Positions 41,639-49,339 of a DNA stretch of 49,339 bases are shown here, piece by piece; positions within the stretch are counted from its first letter, which is position 1; each line of letters begins with the position of its first letter. The position numbers and the translations under genes were made by a program. The stretch covers positions 1 through 49,339 of the forward strand of contig CAYSWA010000016.1 of assembly GCA_964434535.1 (NCBI GenBank), written 5' to 3'. The notes beneath the pieces are model-generated. The model was given only the letters and a program-made list of their open reading frames with translations, made no database searches and had not been told where the DNA came from. The DNA is from SM23-32 sp964434535 (lineage in GTDB: Bacteria; Planctomycetota; Brocadiia; SM23-32).

Positions 41639-42640
41639 TCAGGGCGCGTCGCACCGTCGCAGCAGCTCCAGGACGCGGGACAGGTCCTCCGGCGGCGGCG
41701 CCTCGACAGTGAGGGGCTCTGCGGCCGACGGCGGGCGGTAGCCCAGGGCGGCCGCGTGCAGGGGCATCCGCTCCAGCACGGGCCGGCCCGGCGGGGCGGC
41801 GCGCCGGCCCAGGATGGCGTTCAGCTCTCGGCCGGTGAGCCGCTCGCGGCGCCCGTAGAGGTGGTCGACGGCGAGGGGATAGCCGATGGCGGAGAGGTGG
41901 ACGCGCACCTGGTGCTGGCGGCCCGTCAGGGGCCTGGCCTCCAGCAGGCAGAAGTGGCCGAACCGCTCGGCCACGGCGAGCTCGGTGCGGGCGGGCTTGC
42001 CCCGGCTCGGGTCGGCGCGCATCTTGATCGCGCTGCCGGGCTCGCGGCCGATGGGCAGCTCGACGGTGAGCTCCTCGCGCGGCAGCACGCCCTCGATCAG
42101 CGCCAGGTAGCGCTTGCGCACCAGGCGCTTGCGGAACTGCCGGCTCAGCGCCCGGCCGGCCTCGGCGTTGCGGGCCACCAGCAGCACGCCCGAGGTGTCC
42201 CGGTCCAGCCTGTGCACGAGGTGGGGCCGTTCATAAGGGCCGCCGGGGGGCGCATCGCGGTTCAGAAACGCCACCAGCGACTGGTGGAACTCGGCCCCCT
42301 GCCCGTCCCGCCCCGGCAGCACGGGCAGGCCGGCCGGCTTGTTGACGCAGAGGTGGTCGCGGTCCGCGTGGAGCACCTCGATGGGAACGCTCTGCGGCGG
42401 CGGCGCAGCCGGCTCCAGGCCCGGGGGAAGGCAGACGCGGTCGCCGGCGAGCACCGTGCGCGAGGGGGTGGCGGCCTCGCCGTTGAGGCGGATGCGTCCG
42501 GCGGCGATCAGCCGGCGCAACGTCGTCTTCGACTCCCCTATGAGCCGGGAGGAGACGAACCGCAGCAGCCCGGCCCCCGACTCGGCCGGCGGGACGGTGA
42601 TGGTCAGGCCGGCCGGCCCATCCTGGGAGGGTGCAGCCAT
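41639..42640 (-). CDS. RluA/RluD-family pseudouridine synthase
   Basis: The 333-residue enzyme isomerises uridine to pseudouridine in rRNA or tRNA. An S4-like RNA-binding domain (about 28-75; TLRRLIAAGRIRLNG) precedes the catalytic domain. That domain has VLHADRDHLCVNKPAGLPV, HRLDRDTSGVLLVAR with the catalytic Asp, KRYLALIEG and GRQHQVRVHL. Which site it modifies (RluD-, RluC- or RluA-like) cannot be decided from these motifs. It starts 20 nt after the stop of the upstream lipoprotein gene on the same strand, so they likely share a transcript. Confidence 0.93.
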   Translation of the reverse strand: MAAPSQDGPAGLTITVPPAESGAGLLRFVSSRLIGESKTTLRRLIAAGRIRLNGEAATPSRTVLAGDRVCLPPGLEPAAPPPQSVPIEVLHADRDHLCVNKPAGLPVLPGRDGQGAEFHQSLVAFLNRDAPPGGPYERPHLVHRLDRDTSGVLLVARNAEAGRALSRQFRKRLVRKRYLALIEGVLPREELTVELPIGREPGSAIKMRADPSRGKPARTELAVAERFGHFCLLEARPLTGRQHQVRVHLSAIGYPLAVDHLYGRRERLTGRELNAILGRRAAPPGRPVLERMPLHAAALGYRPPSAAEPLTVEAPPPEDLSRVLELLRRCDAP

Positions 42641-42660
42641 CGGTGGCGGGCGCAGCGTCC

Positions 42661-43554
42661 TCAGCTATAGGGGATGCCCTCGGCGGAGGGGTGGATGGTG
42701 AAGAGCTTCAGCCCGCCGTCCCCGGGAAAGAAGATCAGCTCCAGGCGGAGCACGTCGCTCTGGATGCCGCCGGCGGGCCAGGCGTAGTGCACCTCGTAGA
42801 TGGCCTTGGCGGCGTTCGGGGGCAGGAACTCGAACCTGACCTCCTCCTCGGGCGCGGGCCAGGTGCCGATGTAGAACTCGCGGATGCGCTCCAGGTCGCG
42901 CACGATGGGCATGGCCGACGGCACGTTGGCGAACGGGCGGCGCTGGTACCACTTCTTCTTCGTGGGCCGGTAGCGGCTGGCCGGCCCCTCGGGCAGCAGC
43001 TCGTAGTGGATGGTGCCGACGGTGCCTGCGCGGAGGGCGCCGATCACCTGCCGCACCTGCGCCAGCACGGAACTCTCCAAAGCCGGCGGCAGGTCCAGCG
43101 GGTCGCCCTCCTCGGGCAGGCGCATCATCACGTTGGCGATGTGCCAGACGCCACCGGCCGGCACGAAGACGAAGCGCAGCCCGAGCTTATCGCCGTAGGC
43201 GTTCGTGCCCGGCACCTCGACCTCGACCGGAGGGTGCTGCCAGTCCCGCCAGCTCGTGCGGGCCATGGCACGCTCGGCGTTGAGCTCGAGCCCCGTGTAG
43301 AGCTCCAGCCAACTGGCCCGCCCGATCTGGTCCAGCACGTGCGCCGCCTCCCGCCCGCGCACCGTAGGCGCCAGCAGCGGGCGCACGAGCACGGGGTCGT
43401 CCTGACGCACGGCGAGGGCGAACGCATCGACAAGCTGCCCGGCCTCCGCCCGGGCCTGCGTGGCCAAACGGGACTCGGCCGGCGTGGAGCCGGCGCAGCC
43501 GACAAGCAGGGCGGCGCAGGCAGCGGCGAGCGCGAAGCCATGGCGGAGCCTCAC
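42661..43554 (-). CDS. Lipoprotein of unknown function
   Basis: The 297-residue product has a lipoprotein signal peptide with the lipobox LLVGC (Cys20). The mature protein mixes helix and strand, with two recognisable halves: about 30-140 (QLVDAFALAVRQDDPVLV, an NTF2/DUF-like helix start) and about 190-290 (IREFYIGTWPAPEEEVRFEF). No family is recognised. GTG at 43554 is preferred over the upstream TTG at 43575 because GGAGAGGAGG lies just before it. It is the first gene of a pair with the pseudouridine synthase. Confidence 0.7.
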   Translation of the reverse strand: MRLRHGFALAAACAALLVGCAGSTPAESRLATQARAEAGQLVDAFALAVRQDDPVLVRPLLAPTVRGREAAHVLDQIGRASWLELYTGLELNAERAMARTSWRDWQHPPVEVEVPGTNAYGDKLGLRFVFVPAGGVWHIANVMMRLPEEGDPLDLPPALESSVLAQVRQVIGALRAGTVGTIHYELLPEGPASRYRPTKKKWYQRRPFANVPSAMPIVRDLERIREFYIGTWPAPEEEVRFEFLPPNAAKAIYEVHYAWPAGGIQSDVLRLELIFFPGDGGLKLFTIHPSAEGIPYS

Positions 43555-43604
43555 GGCGGCCTCCTCTCCGGACAAAGGGCGGTGGCCCGTGCAACCGGGC
43601 CATC

Positions 43605-43633
43605 ATGGTAGCCGCTGGAGGCCGCCAATGCAA
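43605..43633 (-). promoter_or_regulatory. Candidate promoter for the lipoprotein-pseudouridine synthase pair
   Basis: TTGCAT and TACCAT are separated by 17 nt, giving a start near 43598 and a leader of about 44 nt. Both boxes are imperfect. The rest of 43555-43757 shows nothing recognisable. Confidence 0.35.
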
Positions 43634-43757
43634 CGGCTGCACGCTCCCCGCTCGTCGTCCTCAGACGTTGGCGCCCGTCCTCGCGCACAGCTCGCGAAGC
43701 GCGCCGGGAGGGGCGGAGGCACGGCTCGGCGGTCCCGGATCCGCGATCGCCGCCGGC

Positions 43758-45485
43758 TCAGTCGGCCCGCAGCATGTGGCCGGAGAGGTCGCGCGCACTC
43801 ACGGCGCCGTCGCAGACGTGGAGCTGCTTGTCGGCGTAGGGCAGCTCGGCGGGATAGTGCGTGATGGTCAGCACGGTGCGGTTGCGGATCAGGCCGCTGA
43901 TGCCCTCGACGGCGCGCTGGCGGGCGTTGCGGTCCAGCGAGACCAGCGGCTCGTCCATCAGCAGGATGCGGGGGTTTTTCAGGATGGCGCGGGCGATCAT
44001 CAGGCGCCGCTGCTCGCCCTGGGACAGCCGGATGCCCCCCTCGCCGACGCGGGTCATGTAGCCGCGGGGCAGCTTCTCGATGAACTCGTCCGCGTATGCC
44101 TTCCGCGCGGCCTCGATGACGGCCTCATCCGATGCCTCGGGCCAGGCGTAGCGGATGTTGGCCATGATGGTGTCGTTGAACAGGAAGGGGTCCTGGAAGA
44201 CGCACCCGACCTGGCGGCGCAGCGAGGTGAGGGTATAGTCGCGCACGTCGACCCCGTCGATCAGTATGCTGCCGTGCTGAGGGTCGTAGAAGCGCGGGAT
44301 CAGGTTGATGCAGGTGCTCTTGCCCGAGCCGCTCGGCCCGCTGACCAGGACGTGCTCGCCGGGCTCGATGACGAAGGAGACGTCCTTCAGCACGGGGCCG
44401 TTCTGGTAGCCGAAGGTCACGTTGCGGAACTCGATGCGGCCCCGGCTGATCTCGTGGGGCAGCGCCCCGGCCCGCTCGCGCACGTCGGGCTGGAGGTCGA
44501 GTATCTCGAAGATCCGCTCCACCGACGTGCCGCTGCGGCTGAACTTGCCGGCCTGCGAGACCAGCTCGATCAGCCGCGGGTAGAGCAGCCAGACGTAGCC
44601 GTAGAACTCAACGAACTTGCCGGCCGTGATCCCCTCCCGGTAGAGGACCGAGTAGCCCCCGACGCCGAACAGGACGACCACGCCGAGGCCGACCAGCAGG
44701 TCGGCGGCCACCTTCTGGAGCGTGTAGTAGCGGCTCTGCTTGATCTGCGCCCGCATACCTTTGCGCATCGTCTCGCGGAACTTCTCCTGCTCGATCAGTT
44801 GCGTGGCGGACGCCTTGACCGTGGCCACGCCGTCGAACTGCTCGATCAGGTCGCCGCTGACGTCGGCCATCCGCTCCTTCGCCTCACGGGCGTAGGCCGA
44901 GATCGGCTTGCGGAACAGGCAGTAGACCAGCACGTGGAACGGCAGGATGCCGAGCGTCACCAGGGCCAGGAACCAGTCCACCGTTGCCATCACTACGCCC
45001 GCCACCACCAGCATCAGGGCGTTCAGGATCATCTGGCTCAGCTCGTCCTGGATGAACTGCTTGACGGACTGAACGTCCTGCATGACGCGGGCGGAGATCT
45101 TGCCCGGCTTGGTCTGCTGGTAGAACTCGACCGAGAGCGTGTGCAGATGCCCCATCAGGCGCTGGCGCAGCTCGAAGGCCGTCGTCTCCCCCACCACGGT
45201 CATGCGGACCTTGGCGAAGAAGTAAAGGGCGTTGCGCAGCAGGTAGATGCCGACGATCACCGCGAGCACCTTCGCCAGCAGCGCCAGCCGCTCGGCTGCG
45301 GGGGCCAGCGTCGCCTCCTCGCCCTTGCCGAAGACGTTGTCGATGACGTAGCCCATGATCTTGGGCATGGCGAGGCTGCAGCAGGAGAGCAAAGCCAGCA
45401 CCACCAGCACCACGGCCAGCAAGGCCCGGTGGGGCCTGAGGAGCCTGGCCATCTCGCCTACGGAGCCGAATCTTCCGCTTCGCAT
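43758..45485 (-). CDS. ABC exporter, transmembrane and ATPase domains fused
   Basis: The 575-residue half-transporter has six N-terminal helices and a C-terminal ATPase. Walker A GPSGSGKST lies near residue 383 and Walker B is ILLMDEP. The signature is LSQGEQRRLMIARAIL instead of LSGGQ, and the switch region is LTITHYPAELP. The His is present, but Ser-Gln-Gly-Glu in the signature may alter ATP-sandwich geometry. It differs from the exporter at 5844, lacking the long outer loop. The ATG is preceded by AGGGAC, which touches the outer arm of the cloverleaf repeat. The substrate is unknown. It lies downstream of the secretin and BamE-like genes on the same strand. Confidence 0.9.
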   Translation of the reverse strand: MRSGRFGSVGEMARLLRPHRALLAVVLVVLALLSCCSLAMPKIMGYVIDNVFGKGEEATLAPAAERLALLAKVLAVIVGIYLLRNALYFFAKVRMTVVGETTAFELRQRLMGHLHTLSVEFYQQTKPGKISARVMQDVQSVKQFIQDELSQMILNALMLVVAGVVMATVDWFLALVTLGILPFHVLVYCLFRKPISAYAREAKERMADVSGDLIEQFDGVATVKASATQLIEQEKFRETMRKGMRAQIKQSRYYTLQKVAADLLVGLGVVVLFGVGGYSVLYREGITAGKFVEFYGYVWLLYPRLIELVSQAGKFSRSGTSVERIFEILDLQPDVRERAGALPHEISRGRIEFRNVTFGYQNGPVLKDVSFVIEPGEHVLVSGPSGSGKSTCINLIPRFYDPQHGSILIDGVDVRDYTLTSLRRQVGCVFQDPFLFNDTIMANIRYAWPEASDEAVIEAARKAYADEFIEKLPRGYMTRVGEGGIRLSQGEQRRLMIARAILKNPRILLMDEPLVSLDRNARQRAVEGISGLIRNRTVLTITHYPAELPYADKQLHVCDGAVSARDLSGHMLRAD

Positions 45486-45496
45486 CTATTGGTCCC

Positions 45497-45594
45497 TGAC
45501 ACTTGAGATTATGGGCCGCGGTTCGGTGGCACGGGCTTCCAGCCCGTGAATCATGGCCAGGATGGCCATGCCACACTCCCAGAATCAAGTGTCA
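45497..45594. repeat. Nested cloverleaf repeat upstream of the ABC exporter
   Basis: The outer arms TGACACTTGA (45497-45506) and TCAAGTGTCA (45585-45594) enclose a second stem, GTGGCA (45526-45531) with TGCCAC (45569-45574). Inside are two hairpins: CACGGGCT/AGCCCGTG (8 bp, 3-nt loop) and CATGGCC/GGCCATG (7 bp, 5-nt loop). The single strand would fold as a cloverleaf. Similar CGGGCTTCCAGCCCG units are, as I recall, dispersed widely in planctomycete genomes. The remainder up to the BamE-like gene shows nothing recognisable. Confidence 0.75.
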
Positions 45595-45717
45595 CGAAGC
45601 ACTATCCTGCCGCACGAAGTGAGTGCCGCTCTGTGCCCTACGACAGTACTAACGCGGCAGCGGGGGCGCAGATCGAGGCAATCCGTCGGAAGCCGCTGCC
45701 GGCGCCGGGTTCCCTTC

Positions 45718-46014
45718 TCAGCGACCGGGCAGCGGATAGCAGAAGCGCACGCGGCCCTCGCGGAAGATCGCCACGCCGCCCTCGTAGTACCAGACGGTCG
45801 TCTCGCCGTCGCGCTGCTCGATGGCGGCCGGCTCGCCCGCGACGGCTCGCACCTGCTCGGCGTGCATGCCTTCCTCGACGCGATCGAGCGGCCCGCCGGG
45901 CCCCTGCTGCTGCGCCGCCCAGCTTGCCATGCTGCCCAGCGAAGGCTCGCCCCGGCAGCCTGCCACCAGGCCGAGGCAGCAGACCGCCAGCCATGCCGCG
46001 CCCGTTCGGACCAT
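45718..46014 (-). CDS. Small BamE/OmlA-like lipoprotein
   Basis: The 98-residue product has a lipoprotein signal peptide (LVAGC, Cys20) and a short domain. The domain has EEGMHAEQVRAVAGEP, TTVWYYEGG and GRVRFCYPL, the pattern of SmpA/OmlA (BamE)-like domains, which stabilise outer-membrane assembly complexes. Its ATG overlaps the secretin stop by one base (TGATG), so translation is coupled. A small lipoprotein encoded next to a secretin suggests a pilotin-like role in secretin assembly. That is an inference from position and size; the domain alone does not prove it. Confidence 0.75.
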   Translation of the reverse strand: MVRTGAAWLAVCCLGLVAGCRGEPSLGSMASWAAQQQGPGGPLDRVEEGMHAEQVRAVAGEPAAIEQRDGETTVWYYEGGVAIFREGRVRFCYPLPGR

Positions 46015-48065
46015 CAGAGCCCTTCCCGCGCCAACGCCTCTTCGAGCAACTGGTAGCCCTTCTCCAACCGGTCCTTCAGGGCGGGATAGTAGAAGTCGCT
46101 CTTGTAGAACAGCTCGCAGACCTGCCCGTCGATCAGGAAGATCCGCTCCTCGATGTTGCCGAACTCGGGAATCACGAAGCGCCGTCCGACGCGGAAGTCC
46201 TCCAGCGCGAGCGACTCCTCGAAGTCGTTGACCTTCGCGATCTCGCGCACCGCGATCGCCGCCTTCACGCGCTCCATGTCCTTCTCTTCGGCGACGGCGA
46301 GGACGAACTCGTGGTGCCGGTAGCCCTCGTCCAGGCCGTTGGCGGCGATCAGCCGCTCTTCCACCTCGTCCCGGTCCTGCACCATGACCCACTCGGCTAC
46401 GGCGGCCGGCGCCTGCAACGCGGCCTCCAGGCCCCCGGCGGGCTCGCGCGGGTAGCTCAGGAAGAGCACTTCCTTCGGGTATTCGCGCCCGTAGTAGCCC
46501 TCGAGCGTGCCGCCGGGGCTCTTGTCCTTCAGCACCGATCCCAACCAGCGCAGGGCGAAACCGGCGGGCTTGGCCTCGTCCCGCTCGAAGAAGATCAGGT
46601 TCTCGCTGCGGACCTTCTCATGCAAGGCGAGCTTGCCCTTGACGATCTCGTAGATCATCCGCACGACTACGGCGTCTTCGCCGGGCAGCACGCCCTGGGC
46701 CAGCTCCCGGAAAGGCGATCGGTCGGCGTAGGCGGGGCGCCTGTCGAGGAGCCGCTTGGCGTCGCCGAATGCCTGGCGCACCGTCTCGTTGCGCTTCAGG
46801 AAGCCGACGTCGAAGACGTCCTCGGCCTTGATGCGGTAGGTGTTGCGGAACAGGCGGTTGTCCAGGAAGTCGAACCGCGCGTCGTCCTTCGGCATCAGGG
46901 GCCGGTGGCGGCCGCGGATCGGGATCACGCGCGGGGTGAGCACGATGATCACTTCCCGCTTCTCGCGCGTGGTGACGCTACGGCGGAACAGCACGCCAAG
47001 GATGGGGATGCGGGAGAGCACGGGGATGCGGTCGATCCTGCGGGCCTTCTCGTTGCGGATCAGCCCCCCGATGATGAACGGCGTGTTGTTGTGCACGCGG
47101 GCGATGGTCTCGACGATGCGGCGGTCGATGGACGGGGCCACCTCGGTGCCCTCGACGGTGATGCTGGCGCCCTCGGGCACTTCGCTTACCTCGGCGATGA
47201 TCTGCATCGTCACCGTCGAGTCGTCGTGGCTGATGCGCGGCTTGATGTTCAGCACGATGCCGACCGGCTCGAACCGCACGTCCACGTTCTGGATGTCGAA
47301 GCTGATCTTGGTGGAGATGATCGGCGTGTCGCGCACGACCTTGATGCGCGCGTTGCGGTTGTTCAGCACCAGCACCGAGGGGCTGGAGAGCACCTCGCCC
47401 TTGCCCTCCTGGATCACCATGCGCAGCGTGCTGGTGATCCGCTCGGCCAGCTCGGGCGAGGGGGTGAACTCCGGGTCGTAGGAGATGACGAAGGGGACCT
47501 TCTTCTCCTCGCTCAGGAACGTGACCTTCAGCCACTGGTCGCCGAACGCTTCCCACTGGACCCCGAGCTCCTTCAGGTCGTCCTCGGTCAGCTCGATGAC
47601 CATGCCCTCGATCAGCACCTGGCGGTCGGGCACGTCGACAGTCTCGGTCAGCAGGTCCTCCAGGCGGGCCACCTGCTCGCTCTGGCTCTCGTGGTAGAGG
47701 ATCATCAGCCGGTTCTCCGGCGCCGAGAGCGTCTCTTCGGTCAGCGACGAGTCCTTCCACTCCTGCTTGGCGTCGACGGCGCTCTTGCCGACGAGGCTGG
47801 CGGGGGCCTTGAAGGGCAGGGCGAAGACGACCGGTAACTGGTCCAGCTGCACCTGCCCGGCGGGCGCCTTGGTGTTGTAGCCGAGCATGCCCAGCGTCGT
47901 CAGGCAGCTCTCCATGTCGATGCAGCTCAACTGGTAGGTCCGGTGGGCGAGCTGCTTGATGGGGAACGGGCCGGCGGGCTCTTGCTGCGCCGGGGCGCTC
48001 GGCGCGCCTGCAAGCAGTGCAAGGACGATGATCAGCAGCGACGCCGCGCGCTTTCCTCCGGTCAT
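46014..48065 (-). CDS. Secretin family outer-membrane protein with a long C-terminal extension
   Basis: The 683-residue protein has a signal peptide (cleavage near Ala26) and a secretin pore domain at about 165-390. The pore includes RQVLIEGMVIELTEDDLKEL, KGEVLSSPSVLVLNN, FEPVGIVLNIKPRIS, TPFIIGGLIRNEKARRID, RIPILGVLFR and the final VIIVLTPRVIP. Typical GspD proteins have two to four N-domains before the pore; here only about 140 residues precede it. About 290 residues after the pore, charged and partly helical, match nothing I recognise. No other type II secretion or pilus gene is in the window. GGAGGAAGG lies 6 nt before the ATG at 48065, and a TATAAT promoter overlaps the end of clpP. Confidence 0.88.
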   Translation of the reverse strand: MTGGKRAASLLIIVLALLAGAPSAPAQQEPAGPFPIKQLAHRTYQLSCIDMESCLTTLGMLGYNTKAPAGQVQLDQLPVVFALPFKAPASLVGKSAVDAKQEWKDSSLTEETLSAPENRLMILYHESQSEQVARLEDLLTETVDVPDRQVLIEGMVIELTEDDLKELGVQWEAFGDQWLKVTFLSEEKKVPFVISYDPEFTPSPELAERITSTLRMVIQEGKGEVLSSPSVLVLNNRNARIKVVRDTPIISTKISFDIQNVDVRFEPVGIVLNIKPRISHDDSTVTMQIIAEVSEVPEGASITVEGTEVAPSIDRRIVETIARVHNNTPFIIGGLIRNEKARRIDRIPVLSRIPILGVLFRRSVTTREKREVIIVLTPRVIPIRGRHRPLMPKDDARFDFLDNRLFRNTYRIKAEDVFDVGFLKRNETVRQAFGDAKRLLDRRPAYADRSPFRELAQGVLPGEDAVVVRMIYEIVKGKLALHEKVRSENLIFFERDEAKPAGFALRWLGSVLKDKSPGGTLEGYYGREYPKEVLFLSYPREPAGGLEAALQAPAAVAEWVMVQDRDEVEERLIAANGLDEGYRHHEFVLAVAEEKDMERVKAAIAVREIAKVNDFEESLALEDFRVGRRFVIPEFGNIEERIFLIDGQVCELFYKSDFYYPALKDRLEKGYQLLEEALAREGL

Positions 48066-48165
48066 CGGACGCCTTCCTCCCCCGGGCCCGACGGTCGGGC
48101 TGTCCGGCTGCGTCGGGGGCACCCGCGACCCTCGGGCCCGTCGCTTCCCAGGTTCGGCGAGACGC

Positions 48166-48193
48166 ATTATACCATCGGCGCGCCGGCAGTCAC
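48166..48193 (-). promoter_or_regulatory. Promoter for the secretin operon, inside the clpP 3' end
   Basis: GTGACT and a perfect TATAAT are 16 nt apart. The -35 overlaps the clpP stop codon. The start is predicted near 48159, leaving a leader of about 94 nt that holds the 15-nt palindrome GCCCGACGGTCGGGC (48086-48100), a possible operator or RNA hairpin. Confidence 0.5.
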
Positions 48194-48816
48194 CCGAGCT
48201 CGCCCTTCGAGGCGACGATCCGCTCCAGCAGGCCGTACTCGCGCGCCTCCTCGGCGCTCATCCAGTAGTTGCGGCGCGTGTCCTGCTCCACCTTCTCGAC
48301 CGGCTGGCCCGTCTCTTCGGCGATCAGCTCGTTGATGCGCCGGCGGATCTTCAGGATCTCGTCCGCCTCGATCTTCACGTCCGCCGTGCTCCCCCGCACC
48401 CCGCCCGAGGGCTGGTGCATCAGGAAGCGGGCATTGGGAAGGCTCAGCCGGTTCGCCTTCTCGACCGCCATCAGAATGATCACCGCCGCGCTCGCCGTCA
48501 GACCCGCGCAGATGCAGCGGACCGGGGCCGAGATGAAGCGCGCCATGTCGTAGATGGCAAAGCCCGCGTCGACGCTGCCGCCCGGCGAGTTGATGTAGAG
48601 GTCGATCGGCGCCGCCGGGTCCTCGGCGTCCAGCAGCAGCAGCCGCCCGATGATGTCCTCGGCCAGCTCCGAGCTGATCGGCTCGGCCAGCAGGATGATG
48701 CGCGACTCCAGCAGCCGGTCGGTCAGGTGCTTGCGCGGGGCGTACTCCTCCTCCTCCTCCTCGTCCTCCTCCGGCTCCTCTTCCTGGCCCGTCGGCCACT
48801 TCTCTTTCTCGTCCAT
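48190..48816 (-). CDS. ClpP-like protease subunit with Asn in place of the triad Asp
   Basis: The 208-residue protein has the ClpP fold: LAEPISSELAEDIIGRLLLLD, IDLYINSPGGSVDAGFAIYD, CAGLTASAA with Ser109, RFLMHQPSGG with His134, and MSAEEAREYGLLE. Aligned to E. coli ClpP, the triad Asp171 position is Asn183 (QDTRRNYW versus RDTERDRF). A similar Ser-His-Asn triad is known in Listeria ClpP1. The N-terminus carries a stretch of about 14 Glu and Asp (11-24), which is unusual. The start is ATG at 48816; another ATG lies directly before it. No clpX is next to it. The promoter is at 48864-48892. Confidence 0.88.
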   Translation of the reverse strand: MDEKEKWPTGQEEEPEEDEEEEEEYAPRKHLTDRLLESRIILLAEPISSELAEDIIGRLLLLDAEDPAAPIDLYINSPGGSVDAGFAIYDMARFISAPVRCICAGLTASAAVIILMAVEKANRLSLPNARFLMHQPSGGVRGSTADVKIEADEILKIRRRINELIAEETGQPVEKVEQDTRRNYWMSAEEAREYGLLERIVASKGELG

Positions 48817-48863
48817 CATCCACCTGAGCAGACAGGAAGCGTGGTCGTAAATGCCAGCAGGAC

Positions 48864-48892
48864 ATTGTAGTTGAAGCCCCGCCCGGCTGCAA
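48864..48892 (-). promoter_or_regulatory. Candidate promoter for the ClpP-like gene
   Basis: TTGCAG and TACAAT are separated by 17 nt. The start is predicted near 48857, about 40 nt before the ATG. A 6-bp hairpin (GGGCGC/GCGCCC, 48944-48959) lies upstream of the promoter. Confidence 0.45.
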
Positions 48893-48985
48893 AGGCGGCC
48901 CCGACAGAGGCGCTTGCGCTGTGGGGGTAGTCGGGGCCGGAGGGGGCGCCAATGCGCCCGGCGCACCGGGCCGCAGCGCCGCTGA

Positions 48986-49339
48986 AGCCGGCTCGGCTCC
49001 CTTTATCGAGCACCATCCGACGGGAACGACAATAGCACGGTCACCTGGTCCTACACCCGCGAGGCCGACGGGGATTTGAAGGTCGAAGAGACGCAGAAGT
49101 ATGGTACAATGACCGACCGGACGGTGACCTACGAGTACGACCTGAGCGGGCGGCTGAAAGGAATGACCTACCCGAGCGGGCTGGCGCTGACGTATTCGCA
49201 CGACGATCTTGGCCGCGCGACGGCCGTCAACGACGGCGCCGCCGACCGGGTCGCCGACACGTGGAAGGGCCACCTGCTCCAGAAGCGCACCTACGCCAGC
49301 GGCGCCTACCTGACCTACCTGGACGATAGCGGGGGGAAC
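48986..49339 (+). pseudogene. RHS/YD-repeat protein fragment, no start codon, open at the right edge
   Basis: An uninterrupted frame of 118 codons runs to the window end. It contains typical YD-repeat units such as VTYEYDLSGRL, MTYPSGLALTYSHDDLGR and KRTYASGAYLTYLDD. A TGA at 48983 precedes it, and no convincing start codon or ribosome-binding site lies between that stop and the repeats; the first in-frame ATG is in mid-repeat. The visible part therefore looks like a fragment cut off at its 5' end or frameshifted. Intact RHS proteins exceed 1000 residues and act as secreted or surface toxins. Whether a complete toxin follows beyond the window cannot be seen. Confidence 0.65.

Noticed and set aside
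46014..48065. Type II secretion or type IV pilus locus
   Set aside because: Only the secretin and a small lipoprotein are present; no ATPase, pseudopilin or inner-membrane platform gene is in the window.

Overview
This is a GC-rich bacterial chromosome segment with densely packed genes, many with overlapping stop and start codons (ATGA or GTGA). The gene content suggests a member of the Planctomycetota or a related PVC-type lineage. Supporting features are an archaeal/eukaryal-type prolyl-tRNA synthetase, flavin-dependent ThyX, a kinase-like protein with a C-terminal membrane anchor, GH101-like/GH28-like/GH27/GH42 glycosidases, an S23-type four-helix-bundle gene, an RHS/YD-repeat fragment, and heptad GATTGNN repeats between genes. 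The phylum is an inference; no rRNA or other taxonomic marker is in the window. Promoters close to the vegetative TTGACA/TATAAT consensus stand out against the GC background, and 16 are listed.

Layout. 1-5.6 kb, mostly minus strand: a secreted protein cut by the window edge, the thiC-nadA cofactor operon, and a pseudokinase-like membrane protein. 5.8-8.6 kb: an ABC exporter with a small membrane protein, then a ferritin-like protein. 8.8-15.3 kb, minus strand: GH27, GH28-like and GH101-like glycosidases below a homocysteine methyltransferase and thyX. 15.5-19.6 kb: a truncated transporter-like remnant, a lipoprotein, proS, a four-helix-bundle gene and a sugar-phosphate isomerase-like TIM barrel. 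19.9-22.8 kb: a ClC channel coupled to a DUF192 protein. 22.8-25.9 kb, minus strand: GH42 beta-galactosidase coupled to an NDP-sugar epimerase. 26.3-31.2 kb, plus strand: a tandem NDK-like protein, an MBL hydrolase, purH and a GT4 glycosyltransferase. 31.3-36.7 kb: an RNase HII-like protein, a radical SAM protein, an MFS transporter and thrS. 37.0-40.7 kb: purM and a HEAT-repeat protein. 40.7-48.8 kb, minus strand: a DUF3108 protein, an RluA-type pseudouridine synthase, a lipoprotein, a second ABC exporter, a BamE-like lipoprotein, a secretin and a ClpP-like protease. 49.0 kb: an RHS fragment.

How it works together. Most of the window is housekeeping metabolism (thiamin, NAD, purine, dTMP, two aminoacyl-tRNA synthetases) mixed with glycan breakdown: alpha-galactosidase, pectinase-like, O-glycanase-like and beta-galactosidase enzymes with an epimerase.

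The least explained material is the small-repeat content. There is a 179-bp element with perfect 18-bp terminal inverted repeats and a second, interrupted copy 16 kb away. There is also a 120-bp inverted-repeat element, a nested cloverleaf repeat, three heptad arrays, and AAGGATGAAG repeats around the four-helix-bundle gene. At protein level the notable items are a secreted-protein module present three times in two genes, a kinase without its HRD aspartate, a ClpP with Asn in place of the triad Asp, and a double NDK in which only one half keeps the histidine. I saw no CRISPR array, prophage, integrase, tRNA or rRNA.
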